Below the pieces are notes generated by a model, which saw nothing but the letters and a program-made list of their open reading frames with translations, was not told the DNA's origin and did no database searches. A DNA stretch of 64,000 bases from Hepsetus odoe (lineage: Eukaryota; Chordata; Actinopteri; Characiformes; Hepsetidae), in contig CM029379.1 of assembly GCA_017165825.1 (NCBI GenBank), positions 16,843,054-16,907,053 on the forward strand, given 5' to 3'. The translations under genes and the position numbers were made by a program. Of this stretch, positions 12,181 through 20,860 are shown one piece after another; position 1 is the stretch's first letter; each line of letters starts with the position of its first letter.

Positions 12181-15100
12181 CTATAGGATCTCAGTGGAAA
12201 ACATTGAGGCGGAATTCTCCTCTTTGTACGTGAGAACCCGGTCTCTGGAGGAGAAGATTCAGAACGATGCTGATCTGCTCTTACAGCTGGATCCATTTCT
12301 GCAGGTCAGATTCCTCTCAGATGAATCCTGTAACCTCTCCACAATGATCACATTCCTATAGTAACATCTCCCCTGCATGTCTGCATACTCTTTTCTGCCT
12401 TTAGCCAGGAATAGATGGTTTTCATTCATCTATTTCCACTCAAACCTTGCCAGACACACATATAGTATGATTGTATGTTGCTTTTCATTCTTGGAATATT
12501 TTATACACCACTAATCCTAGTGGTTGGTGCTGGAATTGAACATTGTGTCTGCAAAAATAGTCAGGAAATGAAATGCGTTTTTCAATATTTTCCAAATGTA
12601 TGTTGAATGGTTTTATTCCGATTAATTGTGCAGCTTTTTAGTGGTTTGGCGGTCTTGATTTTTGACATGGTGTAAAGAGCAAGGGGTCTTTTGAAAATAT
12701 GCAAAGAAAAAATGAGTTCACTGACAGTATATCATCATAAAATACTCCATTTCATTTCAATTTGACCTCACGCAGCCTAATGCTCCCTCTGTCTGATAGA
12801 GTTGGACACGCACTCTGCAGGACCTGAAACGACGCAGGCTGGAACTGCGCAAGGAGGGCAATGCCCTTATTGATTTCTTCTGTGAAGACAAAGACACCTT
12901 TAAACTCGATGAGTGCTTTAGGATCTTTCAAGACTTCTGTCTCAAGTTCAAGAAAGCAGTGAAGGTACAAAGGCAGGTCTTACTAGCTGACACAGGGCCT
13001 CAGTGTACAGTGTCACTGTAATTTCTCTATGTTTAGTATGTCCAAGCACTGAAGTTGCATGGTTGATGTGCAGTGATACATCATTTTTTATTTATTTGTC
13101 CTGAAAATGGCCTCTTCTTCCATTTTTAGCAAGGAAAAAAATTCTGATTGCAGATAGGGCACCATCTGCTGGACAAATACTTGTGAAAGTTGTGTGAATT
13201 GAAAAGTTAACTGGATCAATTGATGCGTCACTTCGTGTTATTTCTGTCCTCCAACTATTAGGATAATTTGGAGAGGGATTTGAAAGAGGCTGCCAGGCAG
13301 CGGCGCCTACGCGAGTTGGAAGAAAAGCGTTTCGCTTGGGCCGCTGCTAATGGGGGGCAAGGCAGCAACGGAGGTTTTGGTCGCAGCAGCAGCGAGAACG
13401 ATGTTGACATCCTCACCAAAGAAGGCCTCCTAGACTTCTTGCTGCAGCCCCGACCCAACAGCCCTCACAGCCCACTAGGACGGTCCGCGAGCGCTCGCCG
13501 TTATCGTCACGCAACGGCTGATCGCAACCTCCAAGGCTACCTAGAGCTGTTTTCTGGGGCTCCCGCAGTTGACAGCGCCAAATTCAGCAGCCTTCCGCGC
13601 TCAGGTCGCCCTCACCACAGAAGGACTATGCCCTGGCTGGCCTCACAGGATGATAACAGAGAGCTGGAAGCTCAGAAACAACTTTATCATGAAAAGTTTT
13701 CCACATCTCCCAAGGCAGAAACCGAACCAATTAGTCCTCTGGTGAGGTACTCGGTGTCAAGATACACCTCTGAAAATGATGCCTACAACAATAATAATTA
13801 CTCATCGCTCTCAGAGGGCATAATTCCTCCTCGACTGAGTGATCCTAGAAATGTATTTCAGAAGTCGCAGGGTCCAGTCGGACAAATAAACATAAGTCTG
13901 GAAAGACGCACACTAGTGCCTGGGCTTCAGCCCTTTGACTTGACAACGTCTAACAACAACAGCAGTTACCTGCCACTGGACAACCAGGGTGATATTTTTG
14001 TGACAGACCTGGAAGGACGAGAGCCTCCTAAATCGCTTGGTCTGGACACCCCTCCATCCAGTAAGAGTTCTGAGGCAGCCCCACACTTGGGTTCTGCATT
14101 TGATAGTAAAATGACTTCTCCTCAGAGAGAGGATGAAGAAGACACCAGCACTGTCTCATCAACGACATGTGACACGCCCTTGCCTCTCGACCCCTCGTTG
14201 TCCAACAAGAAATGTATCCCTCACATTCTGGACTGCACTGAAACCGACTGCTCGGTCATGTTAGACTGTTCAGAGATAGAAAGTTCTCCCATCTTAAAAG
14301 AAGGCTCACGACTCGATGCAAAGCAACAGGACAGCAATTTCCGAACCCTCCTTCCAGATCCTAGTTCTCTTTCCTCCAACTTTGAGTCTTTGTCCACCAA
14401 TGACCCGTCTACGTCGAATGATGACCCTGCTGAAAGGAAAGCAGTCGACGACCACCCAAGGTCAGTCACTCCATCTGTTACCACTGATGAAGCAGACACA
14501 GACAGCTGTGATACTGCAGATGGTAAAAAGGTAGGCGAGAAAGCAGTGCAGACCTGCAGCTCCAAAGCTGCTTCCTCAAAATCGAAATCTCTGTCTAAAT
14601 CGGCAGCCACGCGGATCGGCCGGCCTGCCAGAACTCTCACGATAACCGAGACCCAGAACTTGCGCAAGGTGGTACCCATCACCAAGTTGAGTCGGTCTGT
14701 CAGCATCACTAAAAGAGCTGAGAAATCTTTAGGACATGAGATTGCAGAACCAAGGCGTCCACTGCGCGACCAGAGTACGCCTGTAAGAAGAGGCGAAAGA
14801 CAAGGAAGGCCTTCTCGCCATTCAAGCCTTCCTCCAGATCAGGCCAAGGCACAACGAGGAACCACCCCAGGCACTGTAGGCTCTCGATGGGCAAGAGACC
14901 CCACCCCACACAAGCCTTCCTTCAAGAAGCCGAACGCCAAACCAGTCCGTAACATACCCAAAGCTCCACCAGAGGAGAAGATGTGTCGTTCTGCAATGAG
15001 AGCCTTGGCCCAAGCTCAGGCAGCTTCCGAAGGAGGTTCTCCTCAAACACCAGTCCACAGCTCAAAAGCCACTTCAGCCTTGCCAAGCTTTGCTCGCAAC

Positions 15101-15436
15101 ACTGTCGCTTCTTCCTCCAGAACCAAAAAAGAGTTGTCCATACAACCTGTTCCAGGGACTCCATCAAAGAGCTCTGCCTTGTCCAAAAATGGATCCCAGA
15201 GGGCACCCTCTGGGGGAAAAGCAGACTCTGTATGTAGCGGACAATCCACCCGAGGCGAGGACAAACAAGCTGGATCATTGAGAAGGGTTCAAAGCGTCCG
15301 AGCGCCCAGTCGGAGCACTCAGCGCAGCGACACGCCTCCTCTACAGACTGGACGGGAACCATCCCGCAAAGGTAGCAGTTTCTCCGAGAAATCCTTTCCG
15401 ATCTCTGGCAGGACCCTCAAGCCCATGTGGAAGTAG
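425..15436 (+). CDS. fhdc1: FH2 domain-containing formin FHDC1 (INF1), 5'-partial, 10 exons
   Basis: Exons 425-486, 4229-4331, 4899-4984, 7798-7898, 9901-9971, 10251-10358, 11817-11887, 12187-12304, 12800-12964 and 13262-15436 join in one open frame of 3,060 nt (1,019 residues plus stop). Every junction is GT/AG and the phases agree. Residues 1 to about 295 are the C-terminal two thirds of an FH2 domain, with the formin GNxMN signature at residues 136-140 followed by AGNAVGFKLSSLL. The last exon is a 724-residue, Ser/Arg/Lys-rich, low-complexity tail. FHDC1 is known to nucleate or elongate actin through FH2 and to bind microtubules through its tail, with reported roles in Golgi and cilium organisation; these roles come from the family. 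Human FHDC1 is about 1,140 residues, so roughly the first 120 or more residues (FH1 and the start of FH2) lie left of the window. Transcription converges on trim2. Confidence 0.96.
855..1045 (+). mobile_element. tRNA-derived SINE (family B)
   Basis: The B-box-like GGTTCAAGTCC at 901-911 follows an A-box-like head. The 3' part ends with the common fish SINE tail wording AAGTTGCTCTGGGTGAGAGA then GTCTGCTAAAT. It is intronic in fhdc1, in the same orientation as the gene. Confidence 0.7.
1253..1725. mobile_element. non-autonomous Tc1/mariner-type element (copy 1)
   Basis: 473 bp flanked on both sides by TA (1251-1252 and 1726-1727). Termini read CAGTACTGTACAAATGTTTT and, inverted, CAGTGCTGTGCAAAAGTTGT. 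The interior carries inverted arms (about CTTTGCCTTCAAAACAGCAT and its reverse). No transposase remains. It matches copy 2 at 10855-11400. Confidence 0.8.
1726..3041. other. fhdc1 intron stretch
   Basis: Non-coding. It includes a G run (about 2245-2256) and, at 2408-2415, a perfect octamer ATTTGCAT within a low-repeat block (about 2280-2530). Nothing else was recognised. Confidence 0.5.
3042..3881 (+). mobile_element. pogo/Tigger-like DNA transposon fossil
   Basis: Termini are inverted: the left begins CAGTGGTACATTAACTTATG and the right, reversed, reads CAGTGGTGCCTTGACTTACG, followed on + by TA. Between them, around 3330-3465, one frame reads KKKRMMCIELKKEMIEKHDR then GVRVVVLEKQYERS, resembling the helix-turn-helix N-terminus of pogo-class transposases. 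The frame stops soon after. The element is degenerate and short. Confidence 0.6.
4229..4331 (+). CDS. fhdc1: fhdc1 exon B (FH2)
   Basis: 103 nt, residues 21-55, beginning SNHTIVEDIRLG and ending LLPEAEE. The acceptor is CCCTCAG and the donor GTGAGA. A SINE begins within about 10 bp after the donor. Confidence 0.95.
4340..4645 (+). mobile_element. composite of two tRNA-derived SINEs next to an fhdc1 splice donor
   Basis: A family B head (B-box GGTTCAAATCC at 4382-4392) is followed by a family A copy (B-box-like GGTTAGAGTCC at 4450-4460, body with TTGCCCTGAGGTACCCTTAA, tail near TAGTCACTTTCACTT). The composite begins about 9 bp after the exon B donor. Confidence 0.75.
4899..4984 (+). CDS. fhdc1: fhdc1 exon C (FH2)
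   Basis: 86 nt, residues 56-84, reading IKKLREFKGDPAKLTLVDSF and ending in a split Arg codon. The acceptor is ATATAG and the donor GTAACT. Confidence 0.95.
5058..6619 (-). mobile_element. decayed full-length Tc1-like transposon
   Basis: About 1.56 kb with imperfect inverted ends: the left contains CTTGCAAAAGCATTCACCCC and the right, reversed, CAGTGCCTTGCCAATGTATT followed by CACCCCCTTGACTTTTT. TA follows the right end at 6620-6621. It encodes a broken Tc1 transposase on the - strand and lies in the intron before fhdc1 exon D. Confidence 0.88.
5263..6282 (-). pseudogene. Tc1-family transposase pseudogene
   Basis: The start MRTKELSKQVSDKVVEKYKS opens an intact paired-like DNA-binding region that continues into IPRSTIKSIFLKWKEHGTTT. 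The frame is then lost near residue 95. Further downstream other frames give GGGSIMLWRCFSS, SQSPDLNPIENLW (DDE-region wording) and AAKGGSTKY, with at least one in-frame stop and frameshifts between. It cannot produce an active enzyme. Confidence 0.88.
6620..7277. other. fhdc1 intron stretch
   Basis: AT-rich, non-coding. No recognised repeat or motif. Confidence 0.5.
7289..7448 (+). mobile_element. 5'-truncated SINE, tail type I, with target-site duplication
   Basis: The element begins inside the family A body (CAAGGTGCCGTCC) and continues into the tail GGGCTGGCGACCTGTCCAGG, ending AAGCGGCCTAGAAAATGACT plus GACT repeats. Direct repeats CATTAAATGAT lie at 7278-7288 and 7449-7459. Truncation at the 5' side and a short tandem repeat at the 3' side fit LINE-driven insertion. 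Confidence 0.85.
7740..7780 (+). repeat. (TG)n microsatellite beside an fhdc1 acceptor
   Basis: A nearly pure GT tract with a few GC interruptions, ending about 17 nt before exon D (7798). Confidence 0.98.
7798..7898 (+). CDS. fhdc1: fhdc1 exon D (FH2)
   Basis: 101 nt, residues 84-118, reading FDVRIEAMVLQEEFAPSC and onward to a split Glu codon. The acceptor TTACAG lies only about 17 nt after a (TG)n microsatellite at 7740-7780. The donor is GTAAGA. Skipping this exon would shift the frame. Confidence 0.95.
7899..9900. other. fhdc1 intron D-E
   Basis: Contains a decayed LINE/SINE-tail fragment with GAGTGA repeats (about 8320-8465). Around 8930-9000 there is a GC-rich patch with a CCAAT box (GGACCAATAG) and a TGCTGAGTCA motif. 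A short block near 9430-9490 resembles ancient fish repeats. No exon was seen. Confidence 0.5.
9901..9971 (+). CDS. fhdc1: fhdc1 exon E (FH2, GNxMN motif)
   Basis: 71 nt, residues 118-141, ending LVLQAGNIMNA. This carries the GNxMN signature shared by FH2 domains. The acceptor is CTCGCAG and the donor GTAAGA, followed by a pyrimidine-rich intron. Confidence 0.96.
9972..10250. repeat. pyrimidine-rich short intron
   Basis: From about 9985 to 10155 the + strand is almost entirely C/T (CTCTCT/TTTC mixtures), directly after the exon E donor. Confidence 0.85.
10251..10358 (+). CDS. fhdc1: fhdc1 exon F (FH2 core)
   Basis: 108 nt, residues 142-177, beginning GGYAGNAVGFKLSSLL and ending NLLHFVAL. 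This is the most conserved FH2 block. Acceptor TCTGCAG, donor GTGAGT. Confidence 0.97.
10855..11400. mobile_element. non-autonomous Tc1/mariner-type element (copy 2) with long inverted arms
   Basis: 546 bp bounded by TA (10853-10854 and 11401-11402). The left arm and the reverse complement of the right arm align by eye over about 190 bp, both containing AAACAAAGAATGCTTTC and CCTTCAAA then CAGCATCA. No intact transposase frame. Confidence 0.82.
11403..11515. repeat. (TA)n/(CA)n microsatellite
   Basis: Alternating TA with a short ACACAC block, starting at the end of the preceding element. Confidence 0.95.
11817..11887 (+). CDS. fhdc1: fhdc1 exon G (FH2)
   Basis: 71 nt, residues 178-201, reading EAQKKDENLLKFPEKLIHVQ and ending in a split Arg codon. 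Acceptor CAACAG, donor GTAATA. Confidence 0.95.
12118..12178 (+). repeat. 61-nt (CTTT)n/(CT)n tract at an fhdc1 acceptor
   Basis: Uninterrupted pyrimidines ending 8 nt before exon H (12187). It serves as, or greatly extends, the polypyrimidine tract of that 3' splice site. Confidence 0.97.
12187..12304 (+). CDS. fhdc1: fhdc1 exon H (FH2 C-terminal helices)
   Basis: 118 nt, residues 201-240, beginning ISVENIEAEFSSLYVRTRSL and ending in DPFLQ. The acceptor CTATAG is preceded by a 61-nt pure pyrimidine run at 12118-12178. Donor GTCAGA. Confidence 0.94.
12305..12799. other. fhdc1 intron H-I
   Basis: Non-coding, no repeat recognised. Confidence 0.6.
12800..12964 (+). CDS. fhdc1: fhdc1 exon I (end of FH2)
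   Basis: 165 nt, residues 241-295, including ALIDFFCEDKDTFKLDECFR, the closing segment of the FH2 fold in this subfamily. Acceptor CTGATAG, donor GTACAA. Confidence 0.95.
13262..15436 (+). CDS. fhdc1: fhdc1 exon J, large terminal exon (tail)
   Basis: 2,175 nt encode residues 296-1019 and the TAG stop. The tail starts with a charged helix (KEAARQRRLRELEEKR). It is then disordered, with Ser/Thr/Pro-rich stretches, one Asn run (AYNNNNY) and a strongly basic last third ending GRTLKPMWK. In mammalian INF1 the microtubule-binding region lies in this tail, and the basic final 300 residues here are the likely counterpart. A single large terminal exon is usual for the gene. The reading frame continues from exon I through the acceptor TATTAG at 13256-13261, so the true exon starts at GAT, not at an internal ATG. 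Confidence 0.96.
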   Translation, partial: DNLERDLKEAARQRRLRELEEKRFAWAAANGGQGSNGGFGRSSSENDVDILTKEGLLDFLLQPRPNSPHSPLGRSASARRYRHATADRNLQGYLELFSGAPAVDSAKFSSLPRSGRPHHRRTMPWLASQDDNRELEAQKQLYHEKFSTSPKAETEPISPLVRYSVSRYTSENDAYNNNNYSSLSEGIIPPRLSDPRNVFQKSQGPVGQINISLERRTLVPGLQPFDLTTSNNNSSYLPLDNQGDIFVTDLEGREPPKSLGLDTPPSSKSSEAAPHLGSAFDSKMTSPQREDEEDTSTVSSTTCDTPLPLDPSLSNKKCIPHILDCTETDCSVMLDCSEIESSPILKEGSRLDAKQQDSNFRTLLPDPSSLSSNFESLSTNDPSTSNDDPAERKAVDDHPRSVTPSVTTDEADTDSCDTADGKKVGEKAVQTCSSKAASSKSKSLSKSAATRIGRPARTLTITETQNLRKVVPITKLSRSVSITKRAEKSLGHEIAEPRRPLRDQSTPVRRGERQGRPSRHSSLPPDQAKAQRGTTPGTVGSRWARDPTPHKPSFKKPNAKPVRNIPKAPPEEKMCRSAMRALAQAQAASEGGSPQTPVHSSKATSALPSFARNTVASSSRTKKELSIQPVPGTPSKSSALSKNGSQRAPSGGKADSVCSGQSTRGEDKQAGSLRRVQSVRAPSRSTQRSDTPPLQTGREPSRKGSSFSEKSFPISGRTLKPMWK

Positions 15437-16299
15437 AATACACAGAAGAGATCACACAGAAAAAAAAGTGCAATCCCCTCCCACTCTTTGATGTTTAGTT
15501 TCCTCCATTTAACCCCCTTGTATTGTTTGAATGTATCAAAAGCCTTTTACATGTAGCTGAAATTCTACGTACTCAGCTGGTGATCTGAAAGATACTGGCT
15601 GCTGTCAACATTTGACAACATGTTTTATTAGTAGCACTTCATCCATATAAGGATGTTTTTGATGGCCTTTTCTGACAATACCATTCATCACACACCGCGC
15701 CATCTTCATACCCACCAGTCCCACATCAAATATTTGACATTTTTTTTAGACGTGGGTGCCTGGTTATCAACTTCTGCCTGATTTGTAGTGTTGTTTTTTC
15801 CTGATATATTGAACAGAATACGATAGTTTTGTAGTTCTCATATGTACATAAACAGTGTATAGTATCCCAGATTTATCAAAACGCCACCTCGAGATATTTC
15901 AACATTTCTGCTTTATCGTTAAGATGTAAACAAGGACATTTATAGAGGATTGATGTGACTTGGTTCATGGTAAAGTTTCAGACTCACATTTCTCTACTTC
16001 GGTAATAAGAAGCAGTGGGTGTAATGTGTGTAGGTGAGTTTTTAGGTGGCATTGAGTCTGTTGGTCTGTGTGCCTGCTCTGAGATGAACTGGCAACCTGT
16101 CCAGGGTGTTTCTCTGCCTTTTCACACTTGGATAAGGTGCAGCATCCCCCCAACTCTGGTTAGGATAAGTGGCTCAGATTACGGAGGTATGGATCACGAA
16201 AAAAGCCTCTCTGATTCCTCCCTGATAGAACTGAAAAAATGGTTAAATTCTTATCTAAACAGTGTCTGAGGCACAGGCTTTTTTAAACCATATTATTTG

Positions 16300-16444
16300 T
16301 AATGGTTTTCTTGGACTGACAGATTGGCAGCCTGGCCGGTGTGTTTCTCTGCCTTTTGGCCTATAAATTTTAGGATGGGCTCCAGCACAACCATGACCAT
16401 GGATAGGATAAGAAAATGGATTGATGGATGGGTGGATGGATGGA
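16300..16444 (+). repeat. LINE/SINE-tail fragment ending in GATG repeats
   Basis: Wording GGATGGGCTCCAGCAC then GATAGGATAAGAAAATGGAT, followed by TGGATGGA repeats, a common fish retroposon 3' end. It lies in the probable fhdc1 3' UTR. Confidence 0.65.
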
Positions 16445-16603
16445 AGTTTCTATGAGGGAATAACTCGGTAAGTTGCTCTAGGACAGGGATTTTTAATCAC
16501 ATTGAGCCCCTCTGGATCATTTTGCTTACATCTTAACCATGTCATTTGGTAGAGCTTAGAAAAATTAGCATTTCCTGCGCATGATGATAAAAGAACACAG
16601 CAA

Positions 16604-16609
16604 ATAAAC
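16604..16609 (+). promoter_or_regulatory. candidate polyadenylation signal for fhdc1
   Basis: Canonical AATAAA, the first after the fhdc1 stop on the + strand. A later ATTAAA near 17646 is an alternative. Confidence 0.35.
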
Positions 16610-16640
16610 AGATATCAGTTGCGTCTAGATGTTGGCGCGA

Positions 16641-19600
16641 ATGTTGCAGATGCAATCCAGATGAAGGAGATTGTTTCAGTTTCGTCCAATACGACATGCT
16701 GCTGAGCTGCTTTGAGAATATGGTTCGAAGATGCCTTTTAATTCAGGGTCCGAGCTGCTGTACAAGGCTACTTTGCTGCTGTAACCATTGTGTTTGTATT
16801 TTCTTCTGTTAAACTATTGCTACATTATTTGCAAAGCCATACTTTGAAATCAGGAGCAGCAAAACTTGGTGCTGGAGGGCCGTGAAGATGACGAACCCCC
16901 CTTGGGTTGAACTGACACGTGAGTGCGCTCCACTCACCGGATATTGTTATAGTAAGGACTTGTAATTCTTCTAGAAAGACACTAGTCTGAGCGGTTGCGA
17001 GTGAATAGGCCAGAAATGTGTTACATACATGGATTTGAAATTATACAGCAAAATACACCCCAGTGATGGGTCCTGTTTGCAAAATGAGAAAATCATTAAC
17101 TTTTTAAATTATTTGATGATTTATTAGTCCAATAAAAAATAACTCTCGTGGATTATGACAGGCCTAGCAACATCTTTCATTTCTACCTCTCGGATCACAT
17201 TTCGCCATCTCTGATTCTTACGTCTCAGAGACACACTTCTCAAGTGAATCATGGGCCTTTTCCAGTTTTGCAGTCGTACCTCAGTCGCGACTTACGATGC
17301 CTTCTCATGTCCTTCTAAGTCTGAATGTCTTCTTTATTTATGTTTGCGCGCTCTGCTCCTCCGATCGGATCGGATGACATGCTTAGGAAGTGTCCATGGC
17401 AGCATGGAGAAGACACAGTGGCACAATGGAATAGTTTCTCCAGCTCTAGTCAGCTTGCCTCCCTTAAAAACGGCTACCGTAGACGTCGGATCTTTGTGAT
17501 ATTTGGTCCAGTTAAACATTTTGGCATGATTGTGCGTCAGCGTGCTTTCCTTTTTACTGTTCTTGCTTGACTTTTCAGTTTTGAAAGTTGTGTCTTATTT
17601 TTTCTTTTTCGTCGTTGTATAATTGCAATCAATATAAGCTAATCAATTAAAATAAGAGTCCAGAGCCTGTGCTGATGTGTTCTTCTTTTTCTTAATATGT
17701 AAAACTGCATAAGAAATGAGTAACAAAAGGTGAAAAAAAAATATTGATATTAGATTTGGGCTGAACGTTATTCAGTTATCTATAAAATGGAAAAATGTTT
17801 TATAGTTAAATCCTAAATCATGTCACACAAAACTCATACACGGTTCTGAAATGACTTACTTCATTGCGTTTAAAGGGAAGTACGTGAATGTCGAGAGATG
17901 GTTTTGATATTTTTGATTAATGTTATTTTCTCCACCCACTGGTGTGTAATGGCATATTGAAAACCTGGCGAAAGTTAGCTCATTTTTATCAAAGATGGCT
18001 AGAAAATTAAGAATTTTGTCTTCTAAATGGTATGATATGACAAGGGAGATGGACTACGATGGTAAAAAAGTAAATTTATTTTCCGGAGAAGTCGTAAAAC
18101 AAAATGAAGAACCAGCTACTTTTAGAAAAGGATGAAGCTGTGTGTGTAAGATTTCCCTCAATTGCTCCATTTATGGGATGTGAAGGTATAGCAATCCAGA
18201 CGGATTCTTTTTTTTTTATCCCCAGTCTGTGTCCTCCTTCAGACAATGGCATTAAAATGTAGTCCACCAACAGGTGTGTATTCATTGATCCCAAAAACAA
18301 AAAGGCTGAAAGGTCAAAGACTTGGAGTTCTGATGCATGTTTATTTAATCATTCTGTTGAGTCCTTCAGGCAAAATTATACGCTCCCCTCCTCCTGGTCC
18401 CACTCATTCTCCTTGACTCTCCAATTGGTCCTCACAGAAGGCCTTCATTCATATGAGATCTAGTCTGGAGCTCTTAAACATTTGCTTCAATTCATAATTC
18501 AGGAAGCTCTTCACCGTGATGAGAAGAATCAGCTGAGAGTGGGAAACACTGGACAACATTCAACTGGACGTCAAATGTATCTGTCCTTCAAAGAACTTTC
18601 AACGCTTCAGGAGCAGGTTGTGGATCTGGTTTATGATCCGATTCACTGTCTGAACACAATTAGAGGTCCAGTTTTGCTCCTTAAATATGCTGGTACATAG
18701 TTGTACCTTTTCAGAAAACAGTAGAACCGTAAAATAGAAAATCTGGAGTCGAGAATAGGTGTAAAGGGTCAGTCCACCTCAAACTGAAGGCCTGCTCTTG
18801 AGAGAACCACTCCAGTGACGCACGAGGTGCGAGTGTACAGCCCCTCTTTCTTCCTGTGTGTAATGCAAATGACAGAGGAATAAAGGAGCACCATACGTCA
18901 CTTCGGCCTGGCAACAGGACAAGACTGTGTGGTACAGAAAAATCTCACCCTTTTCATCAGGACCCTCCTCATTGGTGTGAGGACCAAAAGTATTGTCTCT
19001 GAGAATGACGTAAAGGCCTAATGCTTCACCCCACACACTTTTACAGCTCTGGGTGAGAGTTTTTCTTTTGAGGGTGATCTCAGATCAGATTCTCTCTTGC
19101 AGCCATTAAGAAATGGCATGCACCTAAGCTGGTCTCAGGTCAGCATTAAAAAGCTCCACATTTTATATAGAGCATTCACACCAACAAAAAACTCTCCTGC
19201 TGGTGAATCCTGGTGACCGTGCGAGTCAGTGGGTGGCCTCGGTGCCAGCCTTTTCCCACCCTGACTGACTTTTATGGACGCCTCGTTTCTGGTGTCATGG
19301 CAACTTTGGTCCAAAACACAGCATTTACTCTGTTCTCCCGTTCAGCTGTAAATATCACTGTTGGATTCAGCACCACCCAGTGAATCAGTGACAACCTTTG
19401 GTCTTAAATGTGACATTTCATTTCATTTGGAAAAGTTAAATCAAAGCACTTTGCCAGACTGTGCAGACAGCACAGCTTTTCCGGACCGTATATTAATTTG
19501 CAAATGAAACGAGCAATTAATAAAAAGCACGGGACTTACGAATGCCATTTCACTTCAATTAATTTCTTCATTTTTGTGTTGCTTCTGCAAAGTGCACCAA

Positions 19601-20860
19601 CATCCTTTGTTTTATTGGTTTATTGCTTGAGACTTTTTTTATTTGTTTGATAATATGCAATATGCTTTAACAGTTTACATTTTTAGTGCTAGTTATTTTT
19701 TATTCTGTACTTTGTTTTATCATTTAAACTGGTGTCTGATGTCTGAGCTTTGACTCATCCAATCTGTAGTGAATCTTTATAAATACACATTATGTGCTGT
19801 TTTAATTGATCCATTAAATAGTAGATTTGAATAGTTACTGCAAAAAACTTTTTTTAATTTTGGTTTTCAGGCTGAGAGGCTAAAATACATTCATCTCCAC
19901 CACACTGCTGTGTGAATGGGTGGCTCAAAGTGATGAGCTGCTGCTTCCTTGGGAACTGCAAAGTCCTTGTTCAACTCCCAGTTTATGGTTTCTCTTTATG
20001 ATCAGGATTTTCTAATTACACTCAAAATCTTTACTCCAGTGATTTGTCTTAATGACAGATAAGCTGTAATATTAGTGACAGTGATGCAATGCTGGTTAAG
20101 GAGCTAGTTTTCTGCACATTAGCAATCTGATTGGTTTAAATCCAATTTTACAAAACAATTAAAAAAAAATTATTTCTGGCTATATTTTGTTTAAATGTAA
20201 ACTATAAGTATAGGACAGATTTATGGGTCTATCCTGTATACAGTGCTAGGTTAGTAAAAGCTTTAAATTAAACACATGGGTTTTTCACAGCGAGCTTAAA
20301 TCTCTTCAGGAATTCAAGGACTACATCTGATCAGCTGAATAAAACTTCCTCTTTATTGATTTGGACTGGATAACATGTTCGCTCTGCTAGTGTATTACAT
20401 GAGGCTACAGATCAGGCAAAATAAGAACAAGCAGGAGGCCTGTTCAACTATCCAGTCTCAGCCAAGACCATAGTCCCAATACAAGCTGCCACACCTGCTC
20501 CAGCTAATGAGGTCCTTCAGCAGTCTGTGACTGGCTGGATCAGATGCATTAAAGTTAGGCAAAAGTTCAACACTTTTGAAAGCAGAGGGAGGTAAAGTAG
20601 GTTGACTGGCTGTTGCTTCCCTGAATAGTGTGGGATGTAACAAGTTGGGCCAGAAACAAGGTGCTGCCTTATGTAACTCAGGTTTGGGTACTAATAGTTT
20701 GTCACAAATACTCTGTAGAGCTACTTCCTGGCTGTTTAGCAAGCACTTCATCAGATGGAGCAGGAAATTGAAACTTCAAGAGAACAGATTCCTTCCAACA
20801 TCAGTAAAAATCTTTGTAAAAGAACATGGTTTATGTCAATGTCAAAACCCAAAAAAAAAA
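16641..20860. other. intergenic region between convergent fhdc1 and trim2
   Basis: Mostly AT-rich, with only short unconvincing open frames. No exon, RNA gene or clear repeat was recognised. Confidence 0.5.

Larger units (their letters stand above)
15437..16640 (+). other. fhdc1: fhdc1 3' UTR, probable extent
   Basis: AT-rich sequence after the stop. The first canonical AATAAA on this strand is at 16604-16609, giving a 3' UTR of about 1.2 kb if used. Two fish LINE/SINE-tail fragments (about 16080-16180 and 16300-16444, the second ending in GATG repeats) lie inside. The end is inferred; no transcript evidence is available. Confidence 0.4.

Noticed and set aside
13268..13270. Start of the large fhdc1 exon as an independent gene start
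   Set aside because: The codon is TTG, and upstream exons join in frame through a clear acceptor at 13260-13261.
14221..15362. Long open frames on the - strand inside the last fhdc1 exon (up to 162 codons)
   Set aside because: They lie antisense to a well-supported coding exon, show no domain and arise from its codon composition.
20458..20751. 97-codon - strand frame
   Set aside because: No domain recognised and no flanking splice or promoter signal; treated as chance.
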